A stretch of 53,545 nucleotides of DNA, taken from Chloroflexota bacterium (GTDB lineage: Bacteria; Chloroflexota; UBA6077; SHYK01). The stretch is from the NCBI GenBank assembly GCA_016202435.1, contig JACQOR010000081.1, forward strand, positions 1 to 53,545, written 5' to 3'. The stretch's first letter is position 1; each line of letters starts with the position of its first letter. This document shows positions 39,190 to 50,057 of this stretch, one piece after another. Both the position numbers and the translations under genes were made by a program. The notes under the pieces were generated by a model. The model was not told where the DNA came from, did no database searches, and saw only the letters and a list, made by a program, of their open reading frames with translations.

Positions 39190-42100
39190 GCCCGAACGTG
39201 CTCCCTGCCGGTTACCGATTCCGGATCGAAGGACCAGTAGCTCGTAACCGGCAGAACCTCAAATGAACCGTCACCCGAAGCGATGCATTCGGCCACCACC
39301 CTCGCGGTGTCCAAGGAAGTAAAACACGGAATTCGGCGCTCGGTAGCCGCCCGCCGAATCTCGAATCCGTCACGAAACTGGTCACGCCGCGCAGACGGGC
39401 CAACGATGGTGTTCACCACGCCCTGAACCAGGCCTTCGGTGATGACATCGACCACATTAGGATGGCCTTCATCGAGTTTCTTAGTGCTCATAACGACCGG
39501 AATTCCGAGCGCCTCGATGAGACCAGCTGTACCCTCCGTTGCGTAGAGACGGTACCCGAGGGCAGCGAACGATCGGATGATTGGGATCGCTTCTGGCTTG
39601 TCTGCATCGTCGATCGAGAAGAGCAGCGCTCCGTTCCGCGGCAGCATGAGCCCAGCGGCAATGAGGGCCTTCATCATCGCCGGTCGGTAGCTGCGATCGA
39701 TGCCCATGACTTCTCCGGTCGACTTCATCTCCGGGCCGAGGTAGGAGTCCACGCGAGGTAGCTTAGACATGGAGAAAACCGGAGCCTTGACGGCTACCAG
39801 ATCCTGAATGGGCCACAGGCCATCCAGGTATCCTTGCTGCGCGAGGGACTCTCCGAGCATTATCCGGGTTGCCACGCTGACCAGAGGCACACCGGTGACC
39901 TTGCTGATGAAAGGCACCGTCCGGCTCGCTCGCGGGTTGACCTCGATAACGTAGAGGTTTTCCTCAAAGAGCACGTACTGCACGTTGAAGATGCCGCGGA
40001 GGCCCAGACCGAGGCCGAGCTTCCTCGTGTAGTCGACCACTGTATCTGCTTCCGCCGGGGAGATCGCGAGGGCGGGATAGACTGCCATGGAGTCCCCTGA
40101 GTGGACACCGGCTCGTTCAATATGGCCCATGATCCCCGGAATCAGCACTCGAGCGCCGTCGCAGACAGCGTCGATTTCGATCTCTCTGCCGGCGAGGTAT
40201 TTATCGATGAGCACGGGATGGACCGAAGATAGCTCGGTTGCCGCGGCCACATACCGAATCAAGTCCGCCGGGCCGTGGACGATCTCCATGGCGCGCCCGC
40301 CAAGCACGTAGGACGGGCGGACCAGCACGGGGTAGCCGATCCGCTCAGCTGTGCGGAGCGCATCTTCGACGTTCCGTACACCGGCGCCTGGAGGCTGGGG
40401 GAGTCCGAGGCTAGTAAGCAACCGCTCGAACTGGCGTCGGTCTTCCGCGAGATCGATTGCCTGCACCGCGCTGCCGAGTATCTTGGCACCGGACCTGTGC
40501 AGGGCCTCTGCGAGATTGATTGCCGTTTGTCCGCCGAATTGCACGATTACCGGGGGCGCAGAGGTGAGAGGCGACTCGCCTGCCTCATTTTCGAGGATGT
40601 CGCGCACACTCTCTTCGTCCAGCGGCTCGAAGTACAGACGGCTTGAGGAGTCGAAGTCCGTGCTGACCGTTTCGGGGTTGCTGTTGACCATGATGCTTTG
40701 AACGTCTGCGTCTTTGAGCGCCAGAGCTGACCGCACGCTGCAGTAGTCGAACTCAATGCCCTGACCAATCCGAATGGGGCCGGATCCGATGACCAGCGTT
40801 CCCCGTCCGCCTAGTGGCTCGGCCTCGTTCTCAGTTTCGTAGGTGCTGTAGAAGTACGGCGTGCCCGCAGCGAACTCTGCGGCGCACGTGTCGACCATGC
40901 TATAGGTAGGGCGAATCTTCCAATCCGCCCGCAACGTCCGGACCTGCTCCGGAAGCTTGTCCGATAACGTCCCGATCTGAACGTCGGAAAAGCCCATCCG
41001 TTTCGCCTGGTAGAGCAGCTTGGGAGTGAGGGGCTGCCGTAGGAGGTCCCGCTCGGTCGCCACGATGCTCTCGATCTTTGCCAGGAAGAACGGGTCAATC
41101 CCCGAAATCTCGGCAATCCGGTCCCGGCTGACACCGCGTCGGAGCGCGGCTGAGATGGCCCACAGTCGCTGGTCATTGGGCTCTTCGATGAGCGGGAGGA
41201 TGATCTCCAGCGGATCGTACTCCGACGTGCTCCACGCGCGATCTTCCCATTGGAGCGATCGGCCGCCAATCTCCAGCGAGCGCACCGCCTTCTGGAGCGC
41301 GGCCTCAAAGGATCGCTCGATCGCCATCACCTCTCCGGTGGATTTCATCTGAGTATTGATCGTGCGCTCGCCGCTGGCGAACTTATCGAAGGGCCACCGG
41401 GGGATCTTGACGACCACGTAGTCGAGCGCCGGCTCGAAGGCGGCCGTGGTGCGCTCGGTTACCGAGTTCGGGATTTCGTGCAACCTCCGCCCAATCGCAA
41501 TCTTGGCGGCGACACGCGCGATTGGATAGCCCGTGGCTTTGGACGCCAATGCAGACGACCGGCTCACCCGGGGATTGACCTCAATTACGTGGTAGTGGTG
41601 TGAGCGGGGATCGAGCGCGAACTGAATGTTGCAGCCGCCTTCCACTCCGAGCGCACGGATAATCTTGATCGCTGCGGAGCGGAGCATCTGGTACTCGAAA
41701 TCCGAGAGCGTCTGACTGGGCGCCACGACTATTGAGTCTCCGGTGTGGACGCCCATAGGGTCGAAGTTCTCCATGTTGCAGATCGTGATGCAGTTGTCCG
41801 CTCCGTCCCGCAACACCTCGTACTCGATCTCTTTCCAGCCCGTGAGAGATTTCTCGATGAGCACCTGGCCGATGGGGCTGAGCGTGATGCCGGCACCCAC
41901 TACCGCGCGCAGCTCCGACCCGCTCCTTCCAAAACCGCCCCCTGTGCCCCCCAGTGTGAAGGCCGGACGAACCACCACCGGGTAGCCAATCACATCGGCG
42001 ATCCGGAGAGCTTCGTCGATACTGCGCGCAATTGCACTCTCCGGCACTGGCTCGCCGATGCTGAGAAGCAGATTCTTGAAGAGTTCTCGATCCTCGGCCT

Positions 42101-42467
42101 GGCGCAGGGTGGTGAGCGGAGTTCCAAGAAGCCTCACATCGTGGCGTTCCAGCACGCCTGCTTCGGCCAGGTCGACAGCCAGATTCAGTCCGGTCTGTCC
42201 ACCGAGCGTTGGCAACAGCCCGTCCGGTTGCTCCCGGACGATGATCCGCTCGATAACGTCTACGGTAAGCGGCTCAACGTAGACCGCGTCAGCGATGTCC
42301 GCATCAGTCATGATCGTTGCCGGATTGGAGTTCACCAGGACGGTGTAGACGCCTTCTTCGCGCAACGCCTTGCAGGCCTGAGTACCCGCGTAGTCGAATT
42401 CGGCGGCTTGCCCGATTACGATGGGGCCAGAACCAATGACGAGGACTTTCCGGGGACTCTCCCTCAT
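39186..42467 (-). CDS. carB: Carbamoyl-phosphate synthase large subunit
   Basis: [33 protein letters not shown]...[27 protein letters not shown] overlap with carA. Confidence 0.97.
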   Translation of the reverse strand: MRESPRKVLVIGSGPIVIGQAAEFDYAGTQACKALREEGVYTVLVNSNPATIMTDADIADAVYVEPLTVDVIERIIVREQPDGLLPTLGGQTGLNLAVDLAEAGVLERHDVRLLGTPLTTLRQAEDRELFKNLLLSIGEPVPESAIARSIDEALRIADVIGYPVVVRPAFTLGGTGGGFGRSGSELRAVVGAGITLSPIGQVLIEKSLTGWKEIEYEVLRDGADNCITICNMENFDPMGVHTGDSIVVAPSQTLSDFEYQMLRSAAIKIIRALGVEGGCNIQFALDPRSHHYHVIEVNPRVSRSSALASKATGYPIARVAAKIAIGRRLHEIPNSVTERTTAAFEPALDYVVVKIPRWPFDKFASGERTINTQMKSTGEVMAIERSFEAALQKAVRSLEIGGRSLQWEDRAWSTSEYDPLEIILPLIEEPNDQRLWAISAALRRGVSRDRIAEISGIDPFFLAKIESIVATERDLLRQPLTPKLLYQAKRMGFSDVQIGTLSDKLPEQVRTLRADWKIRPTYSMVDTCAAEFAAGTPYFYSTYETENEAEPLGGRGTLVIGSGPIRIGQGIEFDYCSVRSALALKDADVQSIMVNSNPETVSTDFDSSSRLYFEPLDEESVRDILENEAGESPLTSAPPVIVQFGGQTAINLAEALHRSGAKILGSAVQAIDLAEDRRQFERLLTSLGLPQPPGAGVRNVEDALRTAERIGYPVLVRPSYVLGGRAMEIVHGPADLIRYVAAATELSSVHPVLIDKYLAGREIEIDAVCDGARVLIPGIMGHIERAGVHSGDSMAVYPALAISPAEADTVVDYTRKLGLGLGLRGIFNVQYVLFEENLYVIEVNPRASRTVPFISKVTGVPLVSVATRIMLGESLAQQGYLDGLWPIQDLVAVKAPVFSMSKLPRVDSYLGPEMKSTGEVMGIDRSYRPAMMKALIAAGLMLPRNGALLFSIDDADKPEAIPIIRSFAALGYRLYATEGTAGLIEALGIPVVMSTKKLDEGHPNVVDVITEGLVQGVVNTIVGPSARRDQFRDGFEIRRAATERRIPCFTSLDTARVVAECIASGDGSFEVLPVTSYWSFDPESVTGREHVRA

Positions 42468-43726
42468 CGAGCCTGAGTCTTCGCGGGCAGAAATCCGCTT
42501 TTCTCCGGGGCCCGCTCCAGGGCACCCCAACCCGGAATGGGCCTCTCAACCAGATCGAGAAATCGCTCAAAAATGTACTGGTTGTCCTGGGGCCCCGGAC
42601 ACCCCTCAGGGTGGTATTGCACCGAGAACGCGGGAAGCTCCCGGTGGGCGAGGCCCTCGACGGAACCGTCGTTCAAGTTCAGCATGGAGACTCGAAATCC
42701 AGAACGTTCGGAGATCGACGCGGCGTCAACCTGGAATTCGTGGTTCTGTGAAGTGATGTGGATGCGATCGGTGGCCAGGTCTCGCACCGGATGGTTTCCC
42801 CCGTGGTGGCCAAACTTCAGGCGGCTGGTCGTGCCGCCGGCGGCCAATCCGAGAATCTGGTGGCCGAGGCAGATCCCGAGAAAAGGAATTCCGCGCGCGA
42901 GCACGCCTCGCGCCATCAGGGCTGCTTGTTGCATGCGCGCCGGATCACCAGGTCCATTCGAGACTACCACGCCTTCAGCTCCGGTTTCTCGAATCTGCGC
43001 TTCCGTGGCGGTCCACGGCAGTACGATGGGCTCGGCGCCGCGGGCCGCGAGCGAACGCACGATGTTGTGCTTGATGCCACAGTCCACCACGGCGATGCGC
43101 CTGGCGGCCCGCATTACCGCGTGCGCTGTCGTCCGCTCGGTCCGGAGCGCCGTCCCCGCCGGGTCAGAGACCCCGGCGACCAAATTCTGGCTGGACAGCA
43201 ACGGCGTCGTTCGCGCCAGTTCGATCAGACGGTGCACCCCGTCTTCGAGCGATACGGCAGAGCGAAGTGCGCCCAGGGCCGCGCGCATCGTGCCCCGTTC
43301 CCGCAGATGCCGGGTAAGCGCTCGGGTGTCAACGCCCTCCAACCCGGGGATTCCGGCGGCTGCGAGGAACTCGCCGAGGCTCTCCGTCATCAGCCAATGA
43401 TTCGGAACCGGGGCCACTTCTCGAACGATCAGAGCTGTCAGCCAAGGCCGCGCCGACTCAGTCGCCTCACGTTGAACTCCATAATTGCCCACTTGTGGAT
43501 AGGTGAGGACGACCATCTGGCCGCGATAAGAAGGGTCAGTTGCGATCTCCTGGTAGCCCGCCATGCTCGTGTTGAAGACAATCTCGCCGCGAGCCACGGA
43601 GTCCGAATGGGACGACTCCAGGGGTGCGCCGAACGATTTGCCGAAGAACACTCTTCCGTCCTCGAGAGCGAGCATCGCGTCGGCTGCAGCCAGCTCGGCG
43701 AAATGGAACCCGGCTTGGTGGTTCAC
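42464..43726 (-). CDS. carA: Carbamoyl-phosphate synthase small subunit
   Basis: [14 protein letters not shown]...[34 protein letters not shown]...[16 protein letters not shown]. Confidence 0.96.
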   Translation of the reverse strand: MNHQAGFHFAELAAADAMLALEDGRVFFGKSFGAPLESSHSDSVARGEIVFNTSMAGYQEIATDPSYRGQMVVLTYPQVGNYGVQREATESARPWLTALIVREVAPVPNHWLMTESLGEFLAAAGIPGLEGVDTRALTRHLRERGTMRAALGALRSAVSLEDGVHRLIELARTTPLLSSQNLVAGVSDPAGTALRTERTTAHAVMRAARRIAVVDCGIKHNIVRSLAARGAEPIVLPWTATEAQIRETGAEGVVVSNGPGDPARMQQAALMARGVLARGIPFLGICLGHQILGLAAGGTTSRLKFGHHGGNHPVRDLATDRIHITSQNHEFQVDAASISERSGFRVSMLNLNDGSVEGLAHRELPAFSVQYHPEGCPGPQDNQYIFERFLDLVERPIPGWGALERAPEKSGFLPAKTQAR

Positions 43727-45036
43727 GGTCGCTCGGCCGCGGTTGAGTCGTAGACCACATTCCCCTGGACCAGAGTCGCTCGAACTTGGCCGCGGAGTGT
43801 CTGGCCATCGAGGGGCGTGTTCTTACCCCGGGAGAAAAACCGCGCAGATGCCACCTTCCAGCTGGCTCCGGGATCGAAGATCACCACGTCCCCCGATGCT
43901 CCCGGCGCCAGGGTGCCGTAAGGAAGTCCAAAAACTCGACACGGTTCCGATGTGAGCCGGCGCACGAGGTCCGGAAGTGTGAGCTGGCCAGATTCAACGA
44001 GCTTCATTAAGCTCCCCAGCGCGGTTTCGAAGCCGGAGATTCCGAAGGCCGCTTCGTTGTACGTGCAGTCCTTGTCAATGGACCGATGGGGAGCGTGGTC
44101 TGTGGCGATGGCATCGATCAGGCCTTCGGCGAGAGCCTCCACCAGTGACAGCCGGTCTGCCTCGGTTCGTAGCGGTGGGTTCACCTTGGTTCGCGTATCG
44201 TAGAGGCACCGCGCGCCATCATTCTCTGACCCCAGCACCCATTCCTCTGTCATCGTCAAATGGTGTGGGGTGACCTCCGCGGTGATCGGGAGGCCGTCAC
44301 GCTTCGCGGCTCTCAGGAGCGCCACTGACCCCTGAGTGGACAGATGGGCCACGTGCAGGCGACCCCCAGTCAGCCGAGCAAGCTGGATATCGCGGGCGAC
44401 CATGACCTCTTCCGCGCTCGTCGGCTGTCCCTTGAGGCCGAGCAGATCCGAAATGCGCCCCTCGTTGACGACGCCGCCTTGGGCCAGACGGGGATCTTCG
44501 CAGTGATCGACCACAGGACGGCCATGACGTCGGCTCAACTCGAGTGCAAAGCGCATCAACCGGGCATCCCAAACTGGTCGCCCGTCGTCGGAGAAACCGA
44601 TAGCTCCCGCGTCTGCCATCTCGCTCATGTCAGACAGTTCAAGCCCGGCCTGGTTTTGTGTGACCGTACCGAGGGGGATTACGCGTGCTCGCCCAGCACG
44701 GCGCCCGGCATTCTGCACAAATTCGATGTCCGTGCCCCGATCCAGGGTCGGCAACGTGTTTGGCATACAGCAGATAGTCGTGAAGCCGCCTGAGACGGCC
44801 GCCATCGCTCCGGTCGCGATGGTTTCCTTGTCTTCGAAGCCGGGCTCGCGGAGATGGCAATGCAGATCGACGAACCCGGGAGCCACGATCAATCCCCGCG
44901 CATCGACGTTGACATCAAACTCCCCGTCGGATTGTGCGGCGACATATCTGCCCACCCGTCCGTCCTCAATCACCACGTCTATGAAATCGTCGAGCCCCTG
45001 TGAGGGGTCGATCAGCCGGCCGCCGCTAACTCGAAC
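43723..45036 (-). CDS. pyrC: Dihydroorotase
   Basis: APGFVDLHCHLREPGFEDKETIATGAMAAVSGGFTTICCMPNTLP...AIATDHAPHRSIDKD; start approximate (GTG near 45036). Confidence 0.95.
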   Translation of the reverse strand, partial: VRVSGGRLIDPSQGLDDFIDVVIEDGRVGRYVAAQSDGEFDVNVDARGLIVAPGFVDLHCHLREPGFEDKETIATGAMAAVSGGFTTICCMPNTLPTLDRGTDIEFVQNAGRRAGRARVIPLGTVTQNQAGLELSDMSEMADAGAIGFSDDGRPVWDARLMRFALELSRRHGRPVVDHCEDPRLAQGGVVNEGRISDLLGLKGQPTSAEEVMVARDIQLARLTGGRLHVAHLSTQGSVALLRAAKRDGLPITAEVTPHHLTMTEEWVLGSENDGARCLYDTRTKVNPPLRTEADRLSLVEALAEGLIDAIATDHAPHRSIDKDCTYNEAAFGISGFETALGSLMKLVESGQLTLPDLVRRLTSEPCRVFGLPYGTLAPGASGDVVIFDPGASWKVASARFFSRGKNTPLDGQTLRGQVRATLVQGNVVYDSTAAERP

Positions 45037-46084
45037 TCGCGTGCGCCACCTCCAGAGCGGGGTGGGACCGGGTGTTGCGGTCCGAGTGCGCCTCTTCAGC
45101 GTTGGAGGCAGCCAGCAGATATAGCACGGCCATGCGGACGGCGACCCCATTCGTGACTTGGTCCGCGATCAGGGACCGGAGCCCGTGGGCCACCTCGGCG
45201 GAGATCTCGACGCCCTCGTTCATTGGGCCGGGATGCATCACCACCACGTCCGGAGTTGCTCGGCACAAACGCTCATTGGTGATGCCGTAGTCCCGCGCGT
45301 ACTCGCGCAGTGACGAGATCGGGCTGCCGTCTTGTCGTTCCCATTGGATCCGCAGGGGCATCACCACGTGAGCGTTTGTGATGGCGCGATCCAGGCTCTC
45401 TTCTGCGCTAACCGGCCACGGCGAGCCGCCAGGGGCCGTGAAGCAACTGGGCGGCAACATCGTCGGCGGCCCACAAAAGACCACCTGCGCGCCGAGCTTG
45501 GTAAGCCCCCAGGCATTCGAACGGGCGACCCGGCTATGTGCAATGTCGCCCACAATCACGATCTTCAGTCCCGCGACGTGCCCAAAGCGCTCCCGCATTG
45601 TGTATGCGTCCAGCAACGCCTGCGTGGGATGCGCGTGCGACCCGTCCCCGGCGTTGACGACGGAGATTCCGGTTTCCCGTGCAACCAGGTGCGGGGCACC
45701 CGCATCGGCATGACGCAGAACCAGAATGTCGGCACCGAGGGAGTGCAAGGTACGCACGGTATCCAACAGCGTCTCGCCCTTCTCGACGCTGCTTCCGGAA
45801 GCAGCCACGTTCACGACGTCCGCACCCAGGCTCTTGGCCGCTAATTCGAAAGATATGCGTGTGCGGGTACTGGCCTCGTAGAAAAGGTTCACCATGGTTC
45901 GGCCATTGAGCGCAGGTACCTTGTGCACCGGGCGGCCCAAGACCGCTTTCATGCGATCAGCGGTCTCCAGAGCTGCCTCTATTTCCTCGCGAGTGAAGTC
46001 ATCGAGGTCGAGCACGGAGCGACGATGCTTCCACAGCCCTGCGCCTGCAAGCTCCGGGCCTGGGTTCGGTTGCTCAGCGGCCAC
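45026..46084 (-). CDS. pyrB: Aspartate carbamoyltransferase catalytic subunit
   Basis: LNGRTMVNLFYEASTRTRISFELAAKSLGADVVN...HPTQALLDAYTMRE...VMHPGPMNEGVEIS; GTG start overlaps pyrR stop (TAGTG). Confidence 0.96.
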   Translation of the reverse strand: MAAEQPNPGPELAGAGLWKHRRSVLDLDDFTREEIEAALETADRMKAVLGRPVHKVPALNGRTMVNLFYEASTRTRISFELAAKSLGADVVNVAASGSSVEKGETLLDTVRTLHSLGADILVLRHADAGAPHLVARETGISVVNAGDGSHAHPTQALLDAYTMRERFGHVAGLKIVIVGDIAHSRVARSNAWGLTKLGAQVVFCGPPTMLPPSCFTAPGGSPWPVSAEESLDRAITNAHVVMPLRIQWERQDGSPISSLREYARDYGITNERLCRATPDVVVMHPGPMNEGVEISAEVAHGLRSLIADQVTNGVAVRMAVLYLLAASNAEEAHSDRNTRSHPALEVAHASSS

Positions 46085-46662
46085 TACTGTGCTCCCCCCC
46101 GAAGGGCACCGACGTCCCCTTGCTTGATGATGACCTCGTCCTTGCCGTCAACCTCCGTGACCCGCACGACGATCTCATCTTCTTGAGACGTTGGCACGTT
46201 CTTGCCCACATGGTCGGGCCTAATGGGTAGCTCTCGATGGCCCCTGTCTACAAGGACCGCCAGGCCGATTGAGCGGGGCCGCCCGTAATCCATCAATGCA
46301 TCCAGCGCGGCTCGCGCCGTACGCCCCGTGTACAGCACGTCGTCCACGAGGACCACGTGTGTCTGTGTTATGTCAATCTCTGGGAATACAGTCCGATGAA
46401 GCTCCCGAGCGCCACCGGCGAGCAGATCGTCGCGATAGAGGGTGACATCGAGCTGACCTAGGGGAACCGCCACGCCTTCGAAACCCTCGATCGCTTTCTG
46501 GATCCGCGCGGCCAGCGGCACGCCCCTGGTGCAGATGCCCACGAGCAAGAGGTCGTCCGGTCCTTGATTGCGCTCGATGATCTCATGAGCCACGCGCGCG
46601 AGCGTGCGACGCATCTCGTCAGCCCCAAGAACGAGCCGTTCGCCAGAGCTCGCCGCACTCAC
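46084..46662 (-). CDS. pyrR: PyrR bifunctional regulator/uracil phosphoribosyltransferase
   Basis: [16 protein letters not shown]-type [51 protein letters not shown] start. Confidence 0.95.
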   Translation of the reverse strand: MSAASSGERLVLGADEMRRTLARVAHEIIERNQGPDDLLLVGICTRGVPLAARIQKAIEGFEGVAVPLGQLDVTLYRDDLLAGGARELHRTVFPEIDITQTHVVLVDDVLYTGRTARAALDALMDYGRPRSIGLAVLVDRGHRELPIRPDHVGKNVPTSQEDEIVVRVTEVDGKDEVIIKQGDVGALRGGAQ

Positions 46663-46683
46663 GAGTCCGTCTCACTGGGCAAC

Positions 46684-46721
46684 AAAAAAGCTCTCCGTGG
46701 CCCGTAAAGACCTCGGAAAGC
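46684..46721 (-). terminator. Intrinsic terminator in the pyrR leader (attenuator)
   Basis: Reverse strand GCTTTCCG-N16-CGGAGAGC-TTTTTT (one G-T pair), 22 nt upstream of the pyrR start. Confidence 0.7.
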
Positions 46722-46753
46722 CGTGAACTTCGAACAACGCACGACCGAACTCC

Positions 46754-46775
46754 CTTTCCGGTCTCGCGGGGCCGG
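46754..46775 (-). promoter_or_regulatory. PyrR-binding-loop-like hairpin overlapping an antiterminator arm
   Basis: Reverse strand CCGGCCCCGCGAGACCGGAAAG contains CCNGNGAG core; its 3' CGGAAAG is complementary to CTTTCCG of the terminator 5' arm. Confidence 0.6.
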
Positions 46776-46891
46776 TTTAAAAGGATCGCTGCCAGCGGAC
46801 GGTTGCAAGTGTATCACAAAGGGCCGAAGGTGCCCCAGCGAGGCCCGGCGGCGCAGCTTGTTTAGTTTGCCCGGGTTTCGTAGGATTCCGT

Positions 46892-48640
46892 GTGCACACT
46901 GCACGAGCCCGCTCCGATGCGCCCCGACCTGCGGTCACGGTGGCGGACGCCCTGCGGCTCGCGTTGCCGCCCGCTACCCGTGTCGCCGAAGGTCACGACC
47001 ACCTGCGCCGCGCAGTGAGCTGGATTCGACTCTTCGTGACCCGCCCCTATCAATTGGGCGCCCTGGAGCCAGACGCCCTGGTCGTCCTGTCACTACGGGG
47101 GCTCAATTCAGGTACCCAGACTCAACGTTTTCCTCGCCTCGTCGAAACTCTCGCCTCGGCAAGGGTGTCCGCGATTGTCTTGACTGAAGAGTCGTCATCG
47201 ATCTGCGAAGCCGCAAGAGCCTATGACACCCTGTCCGTCCTCGTCCTCCCCCGGGATGCTTCCCTCCAGGAAATCGAACGTGCAGTGATCGCACTCATCT
47301 TGGACCGGTCTAGCCAGGTCGAGCGGCGCGTGACAGAGGTTTATGAGCAGTTGATTCACCTGGCCCTGCGAGACTCTCCGTTAGCTGTGCTCGCCAGCGC
47401 GCTGGCTGACGCTTCCGAGCGGGTCATTTACCTGGAAGATGAGTATGGAGCTCTCCAGGCGCTGGAGGTACCCCCCGATTTCGGGCCGCGGGGACTCCCT
47501 TCTCCCGAGGAGGCCGCTCTCCTGTATTCGGCGCGGGACGTTCTGGGTATCTCACCTGCAACGCCCGCCGGTCCCGCTCGCTCAATCCCTCCGCTACAGA
47601 GGATTCTGGCGGACGGCGAGCACGCCGTCTGCTCAGCTCCGATTACCCTGGGCGATGCAGTGGTTGGCTTTCTGACGATTCTCGGTAGCATTGAGGATAT
47701 CCAGGATCTGGATGAATATCTGGTGGTGCGATGCGCGTCGGCGTTCGCGATCCCCATCGCCAGGCAACGGGCCATCATCGAGACTCAGACGCGGCTCCAG
47801 GGCAGCTTCCTAGAAGGCCTGTTCTCCGGCAATCTGCACAACGAAGATGACCTCCTGGAACGCGCTCGCTACCTCGGCCACGACCTCCGGGATCGCTACG
47901 GCACCGCCTGCCTCGTGCTCGATGACCGGGCAGGACCGCGTGGCGTGCGCACATCGGAAAGCCAGAGAGCGGCCACTTGGGCATCCTTCCTCGATTCCGC
48001 ACGTCGAGAGATCTCGCAAGTGTGGCCGCGCGCCCTGCTGAAGGACCGGGGAGCTACCCTCGCGATTGTCGTCCCGTCTGAAAGCGATGAGGCTGCCACT
48101 AGAGCATCTCTTGAGCGGATCCGCGCCGGGCTCAGCGACGCCGTATCAGAAGCCGCGGTGACCTGTGGCATCGGCCCGGTAGCAACTGGTCCAGCGGAGA
48201 TCGTGCGATCCTATCTGCAGGCCGAACAGGCCGCCCGGATCGGCGCTCAGTTCCTCGGGGGTGACCAAACCGTTGCTTTCGGGGAATTGGGTGCCTACCG
48301 TCTCCTGGCTAGCGTCGAGAATCAACAGGCGCTAGATGGCTTCTACGAGGAGTATCTCGGGGCCATTGAAGGTTACGACGCTCGCTACAACGGTGAATTG
48401 GTAGAGACCCTCGAGGGATTCTTCTCGGCTAACGGCAATCATGCCCGCGCCGCTGATGGGCTACATCTGCACCGCAACACCCTGCTGTATCGCCTCGCTC
48501 GCATCGAAGCGCTGACCGGCCGTGACCTCGGCGACCCTGAAACGCGTCTCTGCCTGCAGCTTGCTCTGAAAATTCGGCATCTCGGTACCCGCAAGTCCGT
48601 GCCGAAGCTTGCGCCGATCATCGAAAGGAATGGCTCATGA
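46892..48640 (+). CDS. PucR-family transcriptional regulator
   Basis: N-term PucR-like VADALRLALPPATRVAEGHDHLRRAVSWIRLF and C-term HTH FFSANGNHARAADGLHLHRNTLLYRLARIEALTGRDLGDPETRLCLQLALKI. Confidence 0.88.
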   Translation: MHTARARSDAPRPAVTVADALRLALPPATRVAEGHDHLRRAVSWIRLFVTRPYQLGALEPDALVVLSLRGLNSGTQTQRFPRLVETLASARVSAIVLTEESSSICEAARAYDTLSVLVLPRDASLQEIERAVIALILDRSSQVERRVTEVYEQLIHLALRDSPLAVLASALADASERVIYLEDEYGALQALEVPPDFGPRGLPSPEEAALLYSARDVLGISPATPAGPARSIPPLQRILADGEHAVCSAPITLGDAVVGFLTILGSIEDIQDLDEYLVVRCASAFAIPIARQRAIIETQTRLQGSFLEGLFSGNLHNEDDLLERARYLGHDLRDRYGTACLVLDDRAGPRGVRTSESQRAATWASFLDSARREISQVWPRALLKDRGATLAIVVPSESDEAATRASLERIRAGLSDAVSEAAVTCGIGPVATGPAEIVRSYLQAEQAARIGAQFLGGDQTVAFGELGAYRLLASVENQQALDGFYEEYLGAIEGYDARYNGELVETLEGFFSANGNHARAADGLHLHRNTLLYRLARIEALTGRDLGDPETRLCLQLALKIRHLGTRKSVPKLAPIIERNGS

Positions 48641-49998
48641 CCCTCTCAGACCAAGATGAAGACATCCGAGCTGACGTGCTGGCGCGCGGTGAGCGCGACC
48701 AGGTCAAATTCGTGAGCTTGCATTTCACCGACATCGTAGGCGCAGCTAAGAGCGTCACGATTCCTTTCCACAAGCTCAAGGATGCCGAGGACCACGGCGT
48801 TTGGTTTGATGGTTCCGCGATCGAGGGGTTCGCTCGTATCCACGAGAGCGACATGTACTTGGATCCGGACCTGAGGACGTTCTCCATCATTCCTTGGGAG
48901 GGCAAGGAGAATACGACCGCGCGGGTGGTGTGCAACGTCTTCACGCCAGATGGTGAGGAGTTCGCCGGGGATCCGCGGCACGTGCTTCGGCGGGCCATGG
49001 CGGAAGCGAATCGTCTGGGGTTCGTGTTTCAGACGAGTCCAGAGCTTGAGTTCTTTCTTGTCAGGGCCGATCACGAGTCTGTCGGAAGCGGCGTTTTTGG
49101 TCCGGATCGAGCGGGCTATTTCGATGCGACTCAGGACGAGTTGGCGAACCTGCGCAAGGAGATCGTGACTGATCTGGAAGAGATGGGCATCATGGTCGAC
49201 GCCAGCCATCACGAAGTCGCCTACGGTCAGCACGAGATTGACCTTCGTTACGCGGACGCCCTGCGCACAGCCGACAACACCATGGCAGCGAAGACCGCCG
49301 TCAAAGCGCTCGCTCAGCGCCACGGGCTTACCGCTACGTTCATGCCGAAGCCCTTCCTGGGAATGAGCGGCTCCGGTATGCACATTCATCAGAGCCTGGC
49401 TGGTCTGCAGGACGGCACAAATCTGTTCTACGACACCGACGATGAGTACGAGATCTCACAGGTAGCGCGCCATTTCGCAGCGGGTCAGCTCGCTCATGCT
49501 CCGGGGATGTGCGCTATCCTGGCGCCGCTCGTCAACTCGTACAAACGTCTGGTGCCCGGCTTTGAGGCTCCGGGCTATATCAGTTGGGCGCGAATCAATC
49601 GTTCGGCATTGCTTCGCGTCCCGAGAGTGAACCGGCGGCGACCGGAATCGGCCCGCATCGAGCTACGGTGTCCCGATCCGAGCTGCAACCCCTATCTCGC
49701 TTTTGCGGTCATGCTCGCGGCCGGCTTGGATGGGATCCATCACCAAATGCCACTCCCGAACGCCGTGGAGGAAGACCTCTTTCAGCTGGATGACCCCGCG
49801 CTTGCTGGCCGCGGGCTCGGACCCCTGCCGACATCGCTGGAGCAGGCGCTGCAAGAGCTGGAACGGGATCAGGTGATCCTGGACGCTCTAGGGGAGCACG
49901 TGGCGGAATGGTTCATCGAGGCGAAGCGGCGGGAATGGGCAGAGTACCGGACCCAGATCAGCCAGTGGGAATGGGAGCGGTACTTGGAGTCCTGCTAG
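48637..49998 (+). CDS. glnA: Glutamine synthetase (type I)
   Basis: VWFDGSAIEGFARIHESDMYLDPD...FMPKPFLGMSGSGMHIHQSL...DPSCNPYLAFAVMLAAGLDGI; 4-nt overlap with the PucR gene. Confidence 0.95.
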   Translation: MTLSDQDEDIRADVLARGERDQVKFVSLHFTDIVGAAKSVTIPFHKLKDAEDHGVWFDGSAIEGFARIHESDMYLDPDLRTFSIIPWEGKENTTARVVCNVFTPDGEEFAGDPRHVLRRAMAEANRLGFVFQTSPELEFFLVRADHESVGSGVFGPDRAGYFDATQDELANLRKEIVTDLEEMGIMVDASHHEVAYGQHEIDLRYADALRTADNTMAAKTAVKALAQRHGLTATFMPKPFLGMSGSGMHIHQSLAGLQDGTNLFYDTDDEYEISQVARHFAAGQLAHAPGMCAILAPLVNSYKRLVPGFEAPGYISWARINRSALLRVPRVNRRRPESARIELRCPDPSCNPYLAFAVMLAAGLDGIHHQMPLPNAVEEDLFQLDDPALAGRGLGPLPTSLEQALQELERDQVILDALGEHVAEWFIEAKRREWAEYRTQISQWEWERYLESC

Positions 49999-50057
49999 AC
50001 GGCCAGGCTGGGTGGAAGCGAGTTTGCCGGGCCTCCAGGGTTTCCGTCCCTCGCAGA

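Noticed and set aside
41745-42476. 243-aa + strand ORF opposite carB
   Set aside because: Antisense shadow of carB.
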